Positions 23,555 through 31,616 of a stretch of 64,000 nt of DNA are shown here, piece after piece. The position numbers and the translations under genes were made by a program. The notes under the pieces are model-generated. The model was not told the origin of the DNA. It did no database searches and worked only from the letters and a program-made list of their open reading frames with translations. Numbering within the stretch: position 1 is the first letter of the stretch; every line of letters begins with the position of its first letter. The stretch spans positions 16,996 through 80,995 of the forward strand of contig QAKI01000049.1 of assembly GCA_003343905.1 (NCBI GenBank), in the 5' to 3' direction. The DNA comes from Subdoligranulum variabile (lineage in GTDB: Bacteria; Bacillota; Clostridia; Oscillospirales; Ruminococcaceae).

Positions 23555-25402
23555 ATGTGTGGAATCGCAGGGCAGATCGGGCGCGACCCGCGCGTCATTC
23601 AGGGGCAGTATGCCGCCTACTGCGCCATGCAGCGCACGCTGGCGCGCCGCGGGCCGGATCAGCGGGGCATGTACATCAGCGGCCGCGCCGCGCTGATCCA
23701 CGCGCGGCTGGCGGTGGTGGATCTGGAAAACGGCTGCCAGCCCATGCAGTTGGACTGGCAGGGCGAAAGCTATACCCTTGTCTATAACGGCGAGTTGTAC
23801 AACACGCCGGAACTGCGTGCGCTGCTGGAAACGCGCGGCCATGTCTTTACCGGCCGTTCGGACACCGAAGTGCTGCTGCACGCGTACGCCGAATGGGGCG
23901 CTTCCTGCGTGGACCGCTTCAACGGCATCTTTGCCTTTGCCGTGTGGGCGGCGCGGGCAGGCAAGCTGTTTTTAGCGCGGGACCGCTGCGGCGTCAAGCC
24001 GCTGTTTTATGCCCAGACCGATGACAGCCTGATTTTCGGCAGCGAGATCAAGACCCTGCTGGCCCACCCGGCGGTCCCGCCGCGGGTGGATGCCCAGGGC
24101 CTTGCGGAAGTGCTGCTGCTGGGGCCGGGGCGGGTGCCGGGCAGCGGTGTGTTCCAGAATGTACATGAGCTGCTTCCCGGGCAGTACACCCTGTATGAAG
24201 CGGACAGCGGCCGTCTGCTGCTGCACCGCTACTGGCGGCTCGTGGACCATGAACACCCGGACGACTTCCCGGCCACGGTGCGCCGGGTGCGGGACCTGGT
24301 GATGGACGCCATCCAGCGGCAGCTCGTTTCAGACGTGCCGGTGGCTACGTTCCTGTCCGGCGGGCTGGATTCCAGCCTGATCTCGGCGGTGGCGGACGCC
24401 CAGTTTGCGGCCCGGGGCAGGACGCTCCAGACTTTTTCGGTGGGGTATAAAGACAACAAACGCTATTTCCACGCCACCAAATTCCAGCCGGGGGCCGATG
24501 CGCCCTTTATCCGCCGCATGAACGAGTTCCTGCACGCGGAACACCACTGGGTCACGCTGGACACCCCCGACCTGATCCCGGCCCTTTATGAAGCGGTGGA
24601 AGCCCGCGACCTGCCCGGCATGGCCGACGTGGACGCCTCGCTGCTGGCGTTTTGCCAGCGCATCAAGCCCCACGCGACGGTGGCGCTTTCGGGCGAATGT
24701 GCCGACGAGATTTTCGGCGGCTACCCCTGGTACCGGGACCCCACGATCCGGGAAAAGTACGGCTTCCCGTGGGCGCAGTCCACGGCGTACCGCGCCGGGT
24801 TCATCCGGCCCGGCGTGCTGGACGGCATCGAGCCGGAGGAATTTGTGGATGCCTGGTACCGCAAAACGCTGGAAGAAACCTCGGTACGGCCGGGGCTTTC
24901 CAGCCTGGAACAGCGGATGCGGCAGATGATGAACCTCAACTTCACCTGGTTCATGCAGACGCTGCTGGACCGCAAGGACCGCATGAGCATGTACAGCGGG
25001 CTGGAAGTGCGCGTGCCTTTCTGCGACCACCGCATTGCCGAGTACCTGTATTCGGTCCCGTGGGAGTTCAAGGACTACCAGGGCAAGGAGAAGGGCCTGC
25101 TGCGCGAAGCCATGGAGGGCGTACTGCCGCCGGAAGTGCTCTGGCGCAAAAAAAGCCCGTACCCCAAGACCTGGAACCCGGATTACCTCGCGGCGGTATC
25201 GCAGGAATTGAAGAACGTCCTGGCGGACCCCGCCGCGCCGCTGCTGGGCGTCATCCGGGCGGATGCGCTCGAAACGCTGCTGGCTTCCGGCACCGACAAC
25301 CCGGTGCCCTGGTACGGCCAGCTTATGACTACCCCGCAGACCATCGCGTGGTTTTTGCAGTTCAACCACTGGCTGCAAACCTACAAAGTCGAACTGGTGT
25401 GA
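23555..25402 (+). CDS. asnB: Asparagine synthase, glutamine-hydrolysing
   Basis: This 615-residue enzyme makes asparagine from aspartate, glutamine and ATP. Cys2 of MCGIAGQIG is the glutaminase nucleophile, which fixes the start at 23555. RRGPDQRGMYI, LVYNGELYN and FTGRSDTEVLLHAY complete the glutaminase domain. The synthetase domain has the PP-loop VPVATFLSGGLDSSLISAV and ALSGECADEIFGGYPWY. Length is typical. No promoter is visible in the 56 bases after coaBC, so expression may depend on read-through of the terminator that overlaps its ribosome binding site. Confidence 0.95.
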   Translation: MCGIAGQIGRDPRVIQGQYAAYCAMQRTLARRGPDQRGMYISGRAALIHARLAVVDLENGCQPMQLDWQGESYTLVYNGELYNTPELRALLETRGHVFTGRSDTEVLLHAYAEWGASCVDRFNGIFAFAVWAARAGKLFLARDRCGVKPLFYAQTDDSLIFGSEIKTLLAHPAVPPRVDAQGLAEVLLLGPGRVPGSGVFQNVHELLPGQYTLYEADSGRLLLHRYWRLVDHEHPDDFPATVRRVRDLVMDAIQRQLVSDVPVATFLSGGLDSSLISAVADAQFAARGRTLQTFSVGYKDNKRYFHATKFQPGADAPFIRRMNEFLHAEHHWVTLDTPDLIPALYEAVEARDLPGMADVDASLLAFCQRIKPHATVALSGECADEIFGGYPWYRDPTIREKYGFPWAQSTAYRAGFIRPGVLDGIEPEEFVDAWYRKTLEETSVRPGLSSLEQRMRQMMNLNFTWFMQTLLDRKDRMSMYSGLEVRVPFCDHRIAEYLYSVPWEFKDYQGKEKGLLREAMEGVLPPEVLWRKKSPYPKTWNPDYLAAVSQELKNVLADPAAPLLGVIRADALETLLASGTDNPVPWYGQLMTTPQTIAWFLQFNHWLQTYKVELV

Positions 25403-25407
25403 TACAG

Positions 25408-25445
25408 CCAAAGCCCGCTGCCACAAGCAGCGGGCTTTGGTTTTT
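25408..25445 (+). terminator. Terminator of asnB
   Basis: CCAAAGCCCGCTGC (25408-25421) pairs perfectly with GCAGCGGGCTTTGG (25427-25440), followed by TTTTT. It lies between the convergent asnB and ArsR-type genes. Confidence 0.9.
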
Positions 25446-25476
25446 CCGTTTTGTTGGCAGGGGCGCGGCCGTGCGG

Positions 25477-26031
25477 TCATTCCTGCGCCGGGTGCGCGGG
25501 GGAAACGATCAGCCCCACCGTGCGCAGCTTGCGCCCCGGCGCGGGCTGATTTTCCTGCAAAGAGGAGAAGATGCGGGCAACCTCGGTCACGGCTTTTTCC
25601 AGTTCCTCGTCGGTCAGGTACAGGTGGGACAGGGTCATGCCGGAACGGTCCCGCTCGATGTCAATGCCCGGCGTGTCGCAGTACTCCTGGAAGAGCCTGG
25701 CAAACACCAGAAAATACTGGAAGAACATCTGCATATACCGCGCCCCGGAAATTTCGCCCAGCATTGCAAGCGGGTCAGCCGGGTCCAGGGCCAGGGCGTA
25801 GGTGCGCTCCACGGTCCCGCGCACCGGCGTTTCGCTCACGATCTTCAAAAGCCCGTCTTCGGTCATCCGCTTCAAATGGCGGTACAGGGTGGTCTGGGGG
25901 ATGTCGGCGCAGGTCTCGGCCAGGAATTTTGCCGTGACCTCGCCCTGCTTTGCGATCTCTATGAACAGCCGGCATTTGGCCGGGTTGGTGATGCAGTCCA
26001 TCAGTGCTTTGTTCAGGTTCCGCTGTTCCAT
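25477..26031 (-). CDS. ArsR-like winged-helix transcriptional regulator
   Basis: This 184-residue protein opens with LNKALMDCITNPAKCRLFIEI, followed by a winged helix (GEVTAKFLAETCADIPQTTLYRHLKRMTEDGLLKIVSE, residues about 28-66). This matches ArsR/HTH_20-type regulators that sit beside ABC exporters. The C-terminal half is helical and probably dimerises or senses. The ATG at 26031 follows GGAGGA. It is divergent from the small ABC operon at 26.3-28.2 kb, and the two promoters carry mirror-image copies of the same sequence, so autoregulation together with control of the exporter is likely. Confidence 0.82.
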   Translation of the reverse strand: MEQRNLNKALMDCITNPAKCRLFIEIAKQGEVTAKFLAETCADIPQTTLYRHLKRMTEDGLLKIVSETPVRGTVERTYALALDPADPLAMLGEISGARYMQMFFQYFLVFARLFQEYCDTPGIDIERDRSGMTLSHLYLTDEELEKAVTEVARIFSSLQENQPAPGRKLRTVGLIVSPAHPAQE

Positions 26032-26051
26032 GTCCGTCCTCCTTTTTTGCA

Positions 26052-26080
26052 ATATTACCATTATGAAAATAAAAATGCAA
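26052..26080 (-). promoter_or_regulatory. Promoter of the ArsR-type gene with operator half-site
   Basis: On the minus strand TTGCAT (26080-26075) and TAATAT (26057-26052) are 17 bp apart. The -10 is part of TGGTAATAT, which recurs in the opposite orientation at the divergent promoter. Confidence 0.75.
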
Positions 26081-26087
26081 GGGGCAC

Positions 26088-26116
26088 TTGAATTTATATT
26101 TCCATTGTGGTAATAT
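26088..26116 (+). promoter_or_regulatory. Promoter of the small ABC exporter operon with matching operator
   Basis: TTGAAT (26088-26093) and TAATAT (26111-26116) are 17 bp apart. The -10 lies in TGGTAATAT (26108-26116), exactly the reverse complement of ATATTACCA at 26052-26060. Further matches around it (ATGAAAATA against TATTTCCAT) extend the symmetry. About 160 bases of leader follow before 26278; they hold repeated TTTGCGGC-like segments but no gene. Confidence 0.75.
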
Positions 26117-26277
26117 AACCAAAGCGGAAACAAAAGGCGCCGGTTTCCGCTGCGTATCACGATACGTGCGCGGCTGCGTAAAAAGCAAAGCCGCAAGGCA
26201 CCGCCGTCCTTTGCGGCCCGGCGGCACTTTGCGGTTCTGCGGCATTTATATCCGCACGCAAGGAGGTTGCGTTTACT

Positions 26278-26481
26278 ATGCCTATGCTTCAAGAAATATT
26301 CCCGCTGCTGGTCCCGCTTTTGATCGTGGACGCGGTCCTGATCGTCGCGGCGGTCCGGCACATCCTGCGCCATCCCCACTACCGGTTCGGGAACCGGGTC
26401 CTGTGGCTGGTGCTCTCGGTGGTGGTCCTGCCGTTCGGACCCATCCTCTATTTTGTCTTAGGAAAGGGGGAGGACCAATGA
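26278..26481 (+). CDS. Small two-span membrane protein, PLDc_N-like
   Basis: This 67-residue protein has two hydrophobic helices (IFPLLVPLLIVDAVLIVAAV and RVLWLVLSVVVLPFGPILYF) joined by a basic loop HILRHPHYRFGN. The pattern up to GPILYFVLGK resembles the phospholipase D nuclease N-terminal (PLDc_N) domain, often found alone next to ABC exporters of this type. AAGGAGG precedes the ATG. Its stop overlaps the start of the ATPase gene (ATGA), so the three genes are coupled. It may be an accessory subunit; that is inference. Confidence 0.78.
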   Translation: MPMLQEIFPLLVPLLIVDAVLIVAAVRHILRHPHYRFGNRVLWLVLSVVVLPFGPILYFVLGKGEDQ

Positions 26482-27395
26482 ACGTGCTTGCCATACACGG
26501 CCTTGCCAAAAGTTTCGGGCGGCAGAAGATCATCGACGGCTTGGACATGGAAGTGCCGGAGGGGAGCGTTTTCGGTTTTATCGGCCGCAACGGCGCGGGC
26601 AAGACCACGACCATGAAGATGGTCCTGGGGCTTTTGCAGCCCGACCGGGGCGAAATTTTCGTGTGCGACCAGCCGGTTCGCTTCGGCCAGAACAAAACCA
26701 ACGCCTGCATCGGCTACCTGCCCGACGTGCCGGAATTTTACAACTATATGACCGCCGCGCAGTATTTGGCGCTGTGCGGGGAGATCGCGGGCATGTCCAA
26801 AACCGATACGGCGGAAAAGGGGAAGCGCCTGCTTGACCTTGTGGGCCTTGCGGGGGTGGAAAAGCGCGTGGGCGGCTATTCCCGCGGCATGAAGCAGCGT
26901 CTGGGCATCGCGCAGGCATTGCTGGCCGATCCCCGGCTGCTGATCTGCGACGAACCCACCAGCGCACTGGACCCGGTGGGCCGCAAGGAGATCCTGGACA
27001 TCCTGTATAAGCTGCGCGGGCGCACGACGGTGCTGTTCTCCACCCATATCCTGTCCGACGTGGAGCGCATCTGCGACCATGTGGCGCTGCTGAACGGCGG
27101 CCGCATCGCTGTGGGCGGTTCTCTGCCGGAGATCCGGGCGCTGCACAGCCATGACAGCCTGCGGATCGAGTTCTCCCGGGAAGAAGAACTGCGGCGCTTT
27201 CAAAGCCTTGCGGCCGGGCAGCCGATGCTGGCGGGGGCCGAAGTGAAAGGCCGGGAACTGACGCTGCACAGCCGCGAGATGAAACAGACCCAGCGTGCCG
27301 TCTTTGCGGCCCTGGCCGAAGCGGACCTTGCGCCCGTGCGTGTGGAACAGGTGGAACCGTCTCTCGAAAGCCTGTTTTTGGAGGTGATACAATGA
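26478..27395 (+). CDS. ABC transporter ATP-binding protein (ABC-2 exporter type)
   Basis: This 305-residue ATPase has Walker A GRNGAGKTTTMKM near residue 37, Q-loop region NACIGYLPDVPEFYNYMT, signature YSRGMKQRLGIAQALL and Walker B LLICDEPTSALDP, then the H-loop in STHILSDVE. The C-terminal 80 residues are the variable extension found in NatA/BcrA-like subunits. It overlaps both neighbours by four bases (ATGA). The operon resembles small drug or peptide exporters controlled by an ArsR-type repressor; the cargo cannot be told from sequence. Confidence 0.9.
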   Translation: MNVLAIHGLAKSFGRQKIIDGLDMEVPEGSVFGFIGRNGAGKTTTMKMVLGLLQPDRGEIFVCDQPVRFGQNKTNACIGYLPDVPEFYNYMTAAQYLALCGEIAGMSKTDTAEKGKRLLDLVGLAGVEKRVGGYSRGMKQRLGIAQALLADPRLLICDEPTSALDPVGRKEILDILYKLRGRTTVLFSTHILSDVERICDHVALLNGGRIAVGGSLPEIRALHSHDSLRIEFSREEELRRFQSLAAGQPMLAGAEVKGRELTLHSREMKQTQRAVFAALAEADLAPVRVEQVEPSLESLFLEVIQ

Positions 27396-28150
27396 GCGGG
27401 TATCTGGCATTTGTAAAAAAGGAATTTACCGAGAATATCAAAAACGACCGCTTCCTGATCCTGTTCGCGGTCTTTGTGTTCTTTGGCATGGGCAGTGCGT
27501 TCCTGGCAAAGTACACGCCGCAGATCATCGCGGCGTCCGGCACCGGCCTGGAAGTGACCGCGGACCCCACCGCCCTGGACGCGTGGCAGCAGTTTTACAA
27601 AAACATTTCCAGCGTGGGGTACAGCGCCTTCCTGATCCTGTTCGGCAGTTGTATGTCCGGCGAATATGCCGGGGGCACGCTGCTTCTGCTGGTGACCAAG
27701 GGCCTGCCCCGGCCCGCGGTGGTGCTGGCAAAGTACACGGTGGCGGCGGTGCTGATGACGGTCTGCTTCTGGTCCGCGTTCGCGGCGGCCTGCATCTATA
27801 CCGGGTATCTGTGGCCGGGGGCCGGGCTGGCGCACGTGGGGCTGGCGGCCTTCTTCCTGTGGATGGTGGGGTTCCTGTACCTGGGCATCCTCATGCTGGG
27901 GTGCGTGGCGTTCCGGCAGACTTTCACCTGCATCCTGTTCACCGGCGGGGTCGTGGCGCTGTTATCGCTCCTCGCGCTCGCAAAGCCCCTGGAAGGGATA
28001 AACCCGCTCGTTCTCATGTCCAAAAACGTGGACCTCATTGCCGGTGAGGCCACGGCGGCGGAATTTGCCGCGCCTCTGGCGGTCGCGCTCGTTCTGACGG
28101 CGGCGTCCCTGGGGGCGGCGGTCTGGCTGTTCAATAAAAAGCTGCTCTGA
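27392..28150 (+). CDS. ABC-2 type permease
   Basis: This 252-residue protein has six likely membrane spans, beginning FVKKEFTENIKNDRFLILFAVFVFFG. A central GEYAGGTLLLLVTKGLPR segment matches the EY-x-G-T-L-x-L-L-x-x-x-P pattern of ABC-2 permeases. It pairs with the ATPase whose end it overlaps. IS copy 2 lies six bases after its stop, so the original downstream sequence has been moved away. Confidence 0.87.
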   Translation: MSGYLAFVKKEFTENIKNDRFLILFAVFVFFGMGSAFLAKYTPQIIAASGTGLEVTADPTALDAWQQFYKNISSVGYSAFLILFGSCMSGEYAGGTLLLLVTKGLPRPAVVLAKYTVAAVLMTVCFWSAFAAACIYTGYLWPGAGLAHVGLAAFFLWMVGFLYLGILMLGCVAFRQTFTCILFTGGVVALLSLLALAKPLEGINPLVLMSKNVDLIAGEATAAEFAAPLAVALVLTAASLGAAVWLFNKKLL

Positions 28151-28156
28151 AACGGC

Positions 28157-28911
28157 AGTCAGAACCCCCGGCAAAGCCGGGGGCTTGGGTTAGCCCTAGA
28201 AGGGCATAATACGGACAACGCCCCTCAAGGGGCCACGAATGGGTCGGCCAACTGCATTGCTGACTCATGGCGGCCCCTTAAGGGGCTGTTTTTATGCCTT
28301 GGTATTCTTGCTACCCGTAAACGGGTCTACGAACTCCTTCATGCTCATTTGGTCTGCTATTTGATCTTCTGCCAACTGCTGCTTGATGTACTCTTGTATC
28401 TGCTTTTTATTTCTTCCGACCGTGTCTACATAGTATCCTCGTGCCCAAAAATGTCTATCCCCATACTTGTACTTCAAATTTGCATGCCGGTCAAATATCA
28501 TTAAGCTGCTTTTCCCTTTGAGATATCCCATGATCTGTGATACACTATATTTGGGTGGAATACTGACCAGCATATGAATGTGATCCGGGCACGCTTCTGC
28601 TTGTATGATCTCTACTCCCTTTTGCTCACACAATTTTCTGAGGATCTGTCCTATATCTTTTTTGATTTTCCCATATACCACCATTCTGCGGTACTTAGGG
28701 GCAAACACTATATGATATTGGCATCTCCATGTTGTGTGTTGTAAACTTGCTATGTCTTTTTCCATCTTTTGGAACCTCCTGGTATTTTTATTGCAGTTGG
28801 CCGACCGCAATTCTATTATACCAGGAGGTTTTTTCTCTAGGTTTTTTCACTATATAATTTTTTACACTCCCCGGCAGAGCCGGGGGTTGTCTTTGCGCTA
28901 AAGCTAACAAA
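28157..28911 (-). mobile_element. IS200/IS605-family insertion sequence, copy 2
   Basis: Same 755-bp element and same orientation as copy 1 at 19410-20164. It is inserted six bases after the stop of the ABC permease and four bases before a terminator stem. There is no target duplication. The absence of visible differences from copy 1 points to recent transposition or gene conversion. Confidence 0.93.
28292..28765 (-). CDS. tnpA: IS200-type Y1 transposase (TnpA), second copy
   Basis: The predicted protein is the same 157 residues as the transposase at 19545-20018, with the HIHML (HUH) motif and C-terminal catalytic Tyr region intact, so both copies should be active. It starts at the ATG at 28765 with AGGAGG upstream. 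Its ribosome binding site lies in the same fold-back arrangement (28773-28830). Confidence 0.95.
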   Translation of the reverse strand: MEKDIASLQHTTWRCQYHIVFAPKYRRMVVYGKIKKDIGQILRKLCEQKGVEIIQAEACPDHIHMLVSIPPKYSVSQIMGYLKGKSSLMIFDRHANLKYKYGDRHFWARGYYVDTVGRNKKQIQEYIKQQLAEDQIADQMSMKEFVDPFTGSKNTKA

Positions 28912-28914
28912 ACG

Positions 28915-28948
28915 AAGCAGGACCCCGGAATTTTCCGGGGCCCTGCTT
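28915..28948. terminator. Terminator hairpin beside IS copy 2
   Basis: AAGCAGGACCCCGGAA (28915-28930) pairs with TTCCGGGGCCCTGCTT (28933-28948) with one mismatch. Read on the minus strand it is followed by CGTTTTGTT, so it more likely ends the acetyltransferase gene at 29003-29587; the plus-strand T tract is poor. Confidence 0.7.
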
Positions 28949-29002
28949 GCTGTGTGCAGTATATAAAAATCGTGTGCGGACCATGCGGGGAAAGGCGGCG
29001 GG

Positions 29003-29587
29003 TCAGCGGTTTTCGCGGATCACGCGGCAGGGGCTGCCGCAGGCCACCGAGTTGGCGGGAATGTCCCGCGTCACGACGCTGCCCGCGCCGATGACTACGT
29101 TATCGCCGATCGTCACCCCCGGCAGCAGGATGGCCCCGCCGCCGATCCATACGTTGTTGCCCACGATGACCGGGGCCGTCTGGGTCTTGCAGAAGGAGAA
29201 AGAGCCGTCCTCTTTCAGCGGGCCGAAGCGTTTGGCGGCGTCGGTGGGGTGGAAAGCGGTGTAGATCTGCACGTTGGGGGCAATCAGGGCGTTGTCCCCG
29301 ATCACGATGCGGTTGTCGTCCAGGAAGGTGCAGTTCATGTTGACTTCGCAGTTGTTGCCGAAGTAGATGTTGTTGCCGTAATCCACATAGAACGGGGCGG
29401 TGATCCACAGGTTGGCGCCGCGCCCGCCCAGCAGTTCCGTCAGGATCTGGTCCTTGCGCGCGGCGTCGGCCGAGGGCAGCGCATTATACTCCCGCGCCAG
29501 ATCCTTGGCGCGGTGCCATTGGTTCAACAGTTCGGGGTCGCCGCAGTCGTACAGTTCCCCGGCCAGCATTTTTTCGCGTTCCGTCAT
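29003..29587 (-). CDS. Maltose/galactoside O-acetyltransferase-like enzyme
   Basis: This 194-residue left-handed beta-helix acetyltransferase of the LacA/Maa group moves acetyl from acetyl-CoA to a sugar hydroxyl. The N-terminal Mac domain is EREKMLAGELYDCGDPEL. Hexapeptide repeats follow: NIYFGNNCEVNMNCTFLDD, IVIGDNALIAPNVQIYTAFHP (with the catalytic His), then VIVGNNVWIGGGAILLPGV and IGDNVVIGAGSVVTRDIP. The ATG at 29587 follows AAGGAGG; the open frame upstream is not coding. It stands alone, and the acceptor is unknown. Confidence 0.9.
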   Translation of the reverse strand: MTEREKMLAGELYDCGDPELLNQWHRAKDLAREYNALPSADAARKDQILTELLGGRGANLWITAPFYVDYGNNIYFGNNCEVNMNCTFLDDNRIVIGDNALIAPNVQIYTAFHPTDAAKRFGPLKEDGSFSFCKTQTAPVIVGNNVWIGGGAILLPGVTIGDNVVIGAGSVVTRDIPANSVACGSPCRVIRENR

Positions 29588-29775
29588 AGGGAAAACCTCC
29601 TTGTTGGGGCCGCCTGTAGCGGCACGATCTGGCTCCACTATACCACGCCCCGCAAAGGAACACAAGTTTTTTGCCTTCTTTCCCATGAATCCTCGAAATT
29701 TTCACAATTTGGCGTTATAATAAAATCTACCTGTGCGGACGCGCCGCGCAGGTCCACAACAGGGGAGGGTACACT

Positions 29776-30735
29776 TTGATCGAAGTCAAGCATCTGACAA
29801 AGCGTTACGGAAAACATACCGCCGTGGAGGATGTCAGCTTTACCGTCGAGGACGGCTGCATCTATGGTCTTTTAGGTCCCAACGGGGCGGGAAAGTCCAC
29901 CACGATGAACATAATGACCGGCTACCTTTCGGCCACCGAGGGCGAAGTGCGTATCAACGGCCATGATATCGTCGAGGAACCGGCGCAGGCCAAGGCGTGC
30001 GTCGGCTACCTGCCGGAACAGCCGCCGCTGTATCAGGATATGACGGTGGCGGAATATCTGGACTTTGTGGCGGAACTCAAGCATGTGCGCAAAAAGGGCG
30101 ACCGCCGCGTGGCAGTCAACCGGGCCTGCCGCCGCACCGGGCTGGAGGAGATGGCGCCGCGCCTGATCCGCAACCTGTCCAAGGGCTACCGCCAGCGCGT
30201 GGGCATTGCCGCGGCGCTGCTGGGCGAACCCAAGATCATCATTCTGGACGAGCCCACCGTCGGGCTGGACCCCGCCCAGATGATCGAGATCCGCGCCCTG
30301 ATCCGCGATTTGGGGCGCACGCACACGGTCATCCTTTCCAGCCATATCCTCAGCGAGGTGCAGACGGTCTGCGACCGGATGCTCATCATCGCCGGGGGGC
30401 GGCTGGTGGCCCAGGGCACGCCGGAGGAACTGGCCGGGCGGCTGGCCGCCAAGGGCGCGATCTCGGTCACGGCCCAGGGCAGCCGGGACGCCGTGCTGGC
30501 GGCTGCCGCCACGGTGGAAGGGCTGTCCGATCTGCGGGTGACCGCCGAAAAGGGCGGCGAGGTCAGCTTCACCGCCATCAGCGCGCAGGGTGGCGACCTG
30601 CGCGGCGCGCTTTCGCTGGCGCTGGCGCGGGCAGACTGCCCGGTGGTGAGCATGAGCGCCGAAAACATGAGCCTGGAGGACGTGTTCCTGCAACTGACCG
30701 AACACCCCGCGCCCGAACAGAAGGAGGAAGCATAA
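29776..30735 (+). CDS. ABC transporter ATP-binding protein, GldA-like
   Basis: This 319-residue ATPase has Walker A GPNGAGKSTTMNIMTG, signature LSKGYRQRVGIAAALL, Walker B IIILDEPTVGLDP and the H-loop SSHILSEVQ. The start is TTG at 29776, seven bases after GGGGAGGG; no ATG or GTG fits. With the next three genes it forms an operon like the gldA-gldF-gldG export set of Bacteroidetes, but with a DUF4340 protein. Firmicutes with this operon are not gliders, and its cargo is not established. Confidence 0.88.
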   Translation: MIEVKHLTKRYGKHTAVEDVSFTVEDGCIYGLLGPNGAGKSTTMNIMTGYLSATEGEVRINGHDIVEEPAQAKACVGYLPEQPPLYQDMTVAEYLDFVAELKHVRKKGDRRVAVNRACRRTGLEEMAPRLIRNLSKGYRQRVGIAAALLGEPKIIILDEPTVGLDPAQMIEIRALIRDLGRTHTVILSSHILSEVQTVCDRMLIIAGGRLVAQGTPEELAGRLAAKGAISVTAQGSRDAVLAAAATVEGLSDLRVTAEKGGEVSFTAISAQGGDLRGALSLALARADCPVVSMSAENMSLEDVFLQLTEHPAPEQKEEA

Positions 30736-30736
30736 C

Positions 30737-31600
30737 ATGGCGGCAATCTTCAAGCGCGAGACCCGCGCCTACTATACCGGCATGATCGGCTATGTGACGG
30801 CGGCCGTCAGCCTGTTCTTTCTGGGGCTGTACTTCACCAACCGCAACCTGATGAGCGCCTCGCCGGATTTTGCCTCGGTGCTGTACACCACCACGATGAT
30901 CCTGCTGTTTTTGCTGCCGGCGATCAGCATGCGCAGCTTTGCCGAGGACCGGCGCAACAAGACCGACCAGCTCCTGCTCACCAGCCCGGTGAGCATCCCG
31001 GCCATCGTGCTGGGCAAGTTCCTGGCGGAATGCGTCGTCTTTGCCGCGCCGCTGGCTGTGGCGGCCGTCATGCCGCTGATCCTGACGGCCTTCGGCAGCG
31101 TGTCGCTGCTGTCGGCCTACAGCGCGCTGTTCGTCTACCTGCTGCTGGGGGCGGCGTGCCTGGCGATCGGCACCTGGATCTCGGCCCTGACCGAAAACCA
31201 GATCCTTGCGTATCTGGCTACCTTCGGCGTGCTGCTGGTGTGCTACCTGATGAACGGCATCCAGACCATGTTCACCAGCGGCGGCATGCTGGCGCTGGTC
31301 ACCTTTTTGGCGATCGTGCTGATCGCCGCCGTATTGACCGGCGTGCTCTGCAAAAGCCTGACCGCGGCCTGCGCGGTGTTCTGCGGGGGCAGCGTGGTGC
31401 TGATCGTAGTGTTCGTCATCCGGCCCACCTGGCTGCTGGCCGCCTTTGACGGCGCGCTGGCGGCGCTGGAACTGTTTGCGCCCTTCAACGGCGTGGTGGG
31501 CGGTATGTTCAGCCTGACCGCCGTTGTGTACTACCTCTCGATCATCGGCCTGTTCCTTTTCCTGACCGGGCAGGCCATCGAACGCCGCCGCTGGGCCTGA
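30737..31600 (+). CDS. ABC-2 permease, GldF-like
   Basis: This 287-residue membrane protein has six or more spans. It starts FKRETRAYYTGMIGYVTAAV and has the family segment PAISMRSFAEDRRNKTDQLLLTSP, in which the substrate-side re-entrant loop lies. It begins one base after the ATPase stop and ends 16 bases before the next gene. It matches GldF-type permeases in length and order. Confidence 0.87.
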   Translation: MAAIFKRETRAYYTGMIGYVTAAVSLFFLGLYFTNRNLMSASPDFASVLYTTTMILLFLLPAISMRSFAEDRRNKTDQLLLTSPVSIPAIVLGKFLAECVVFAAPLAVAAVMPLILTAFGSVSLLSAYSALFVYLLLGAACLAIGTWISALTENQILAYLATFGVLLVCYLMNGIQTMFTSGGMLALVTFLAIVLIAAVLTGVLCKSLTAACAVFCGGSVVLIVVFVIRPTWLLAAFDGALAALELFAPFNGVVGGMFSLTAVVYYLSIIGLFLFLTGQAIERRRWA

Positions 31601-31616
31601 AGGGAGGGGGACGCAG

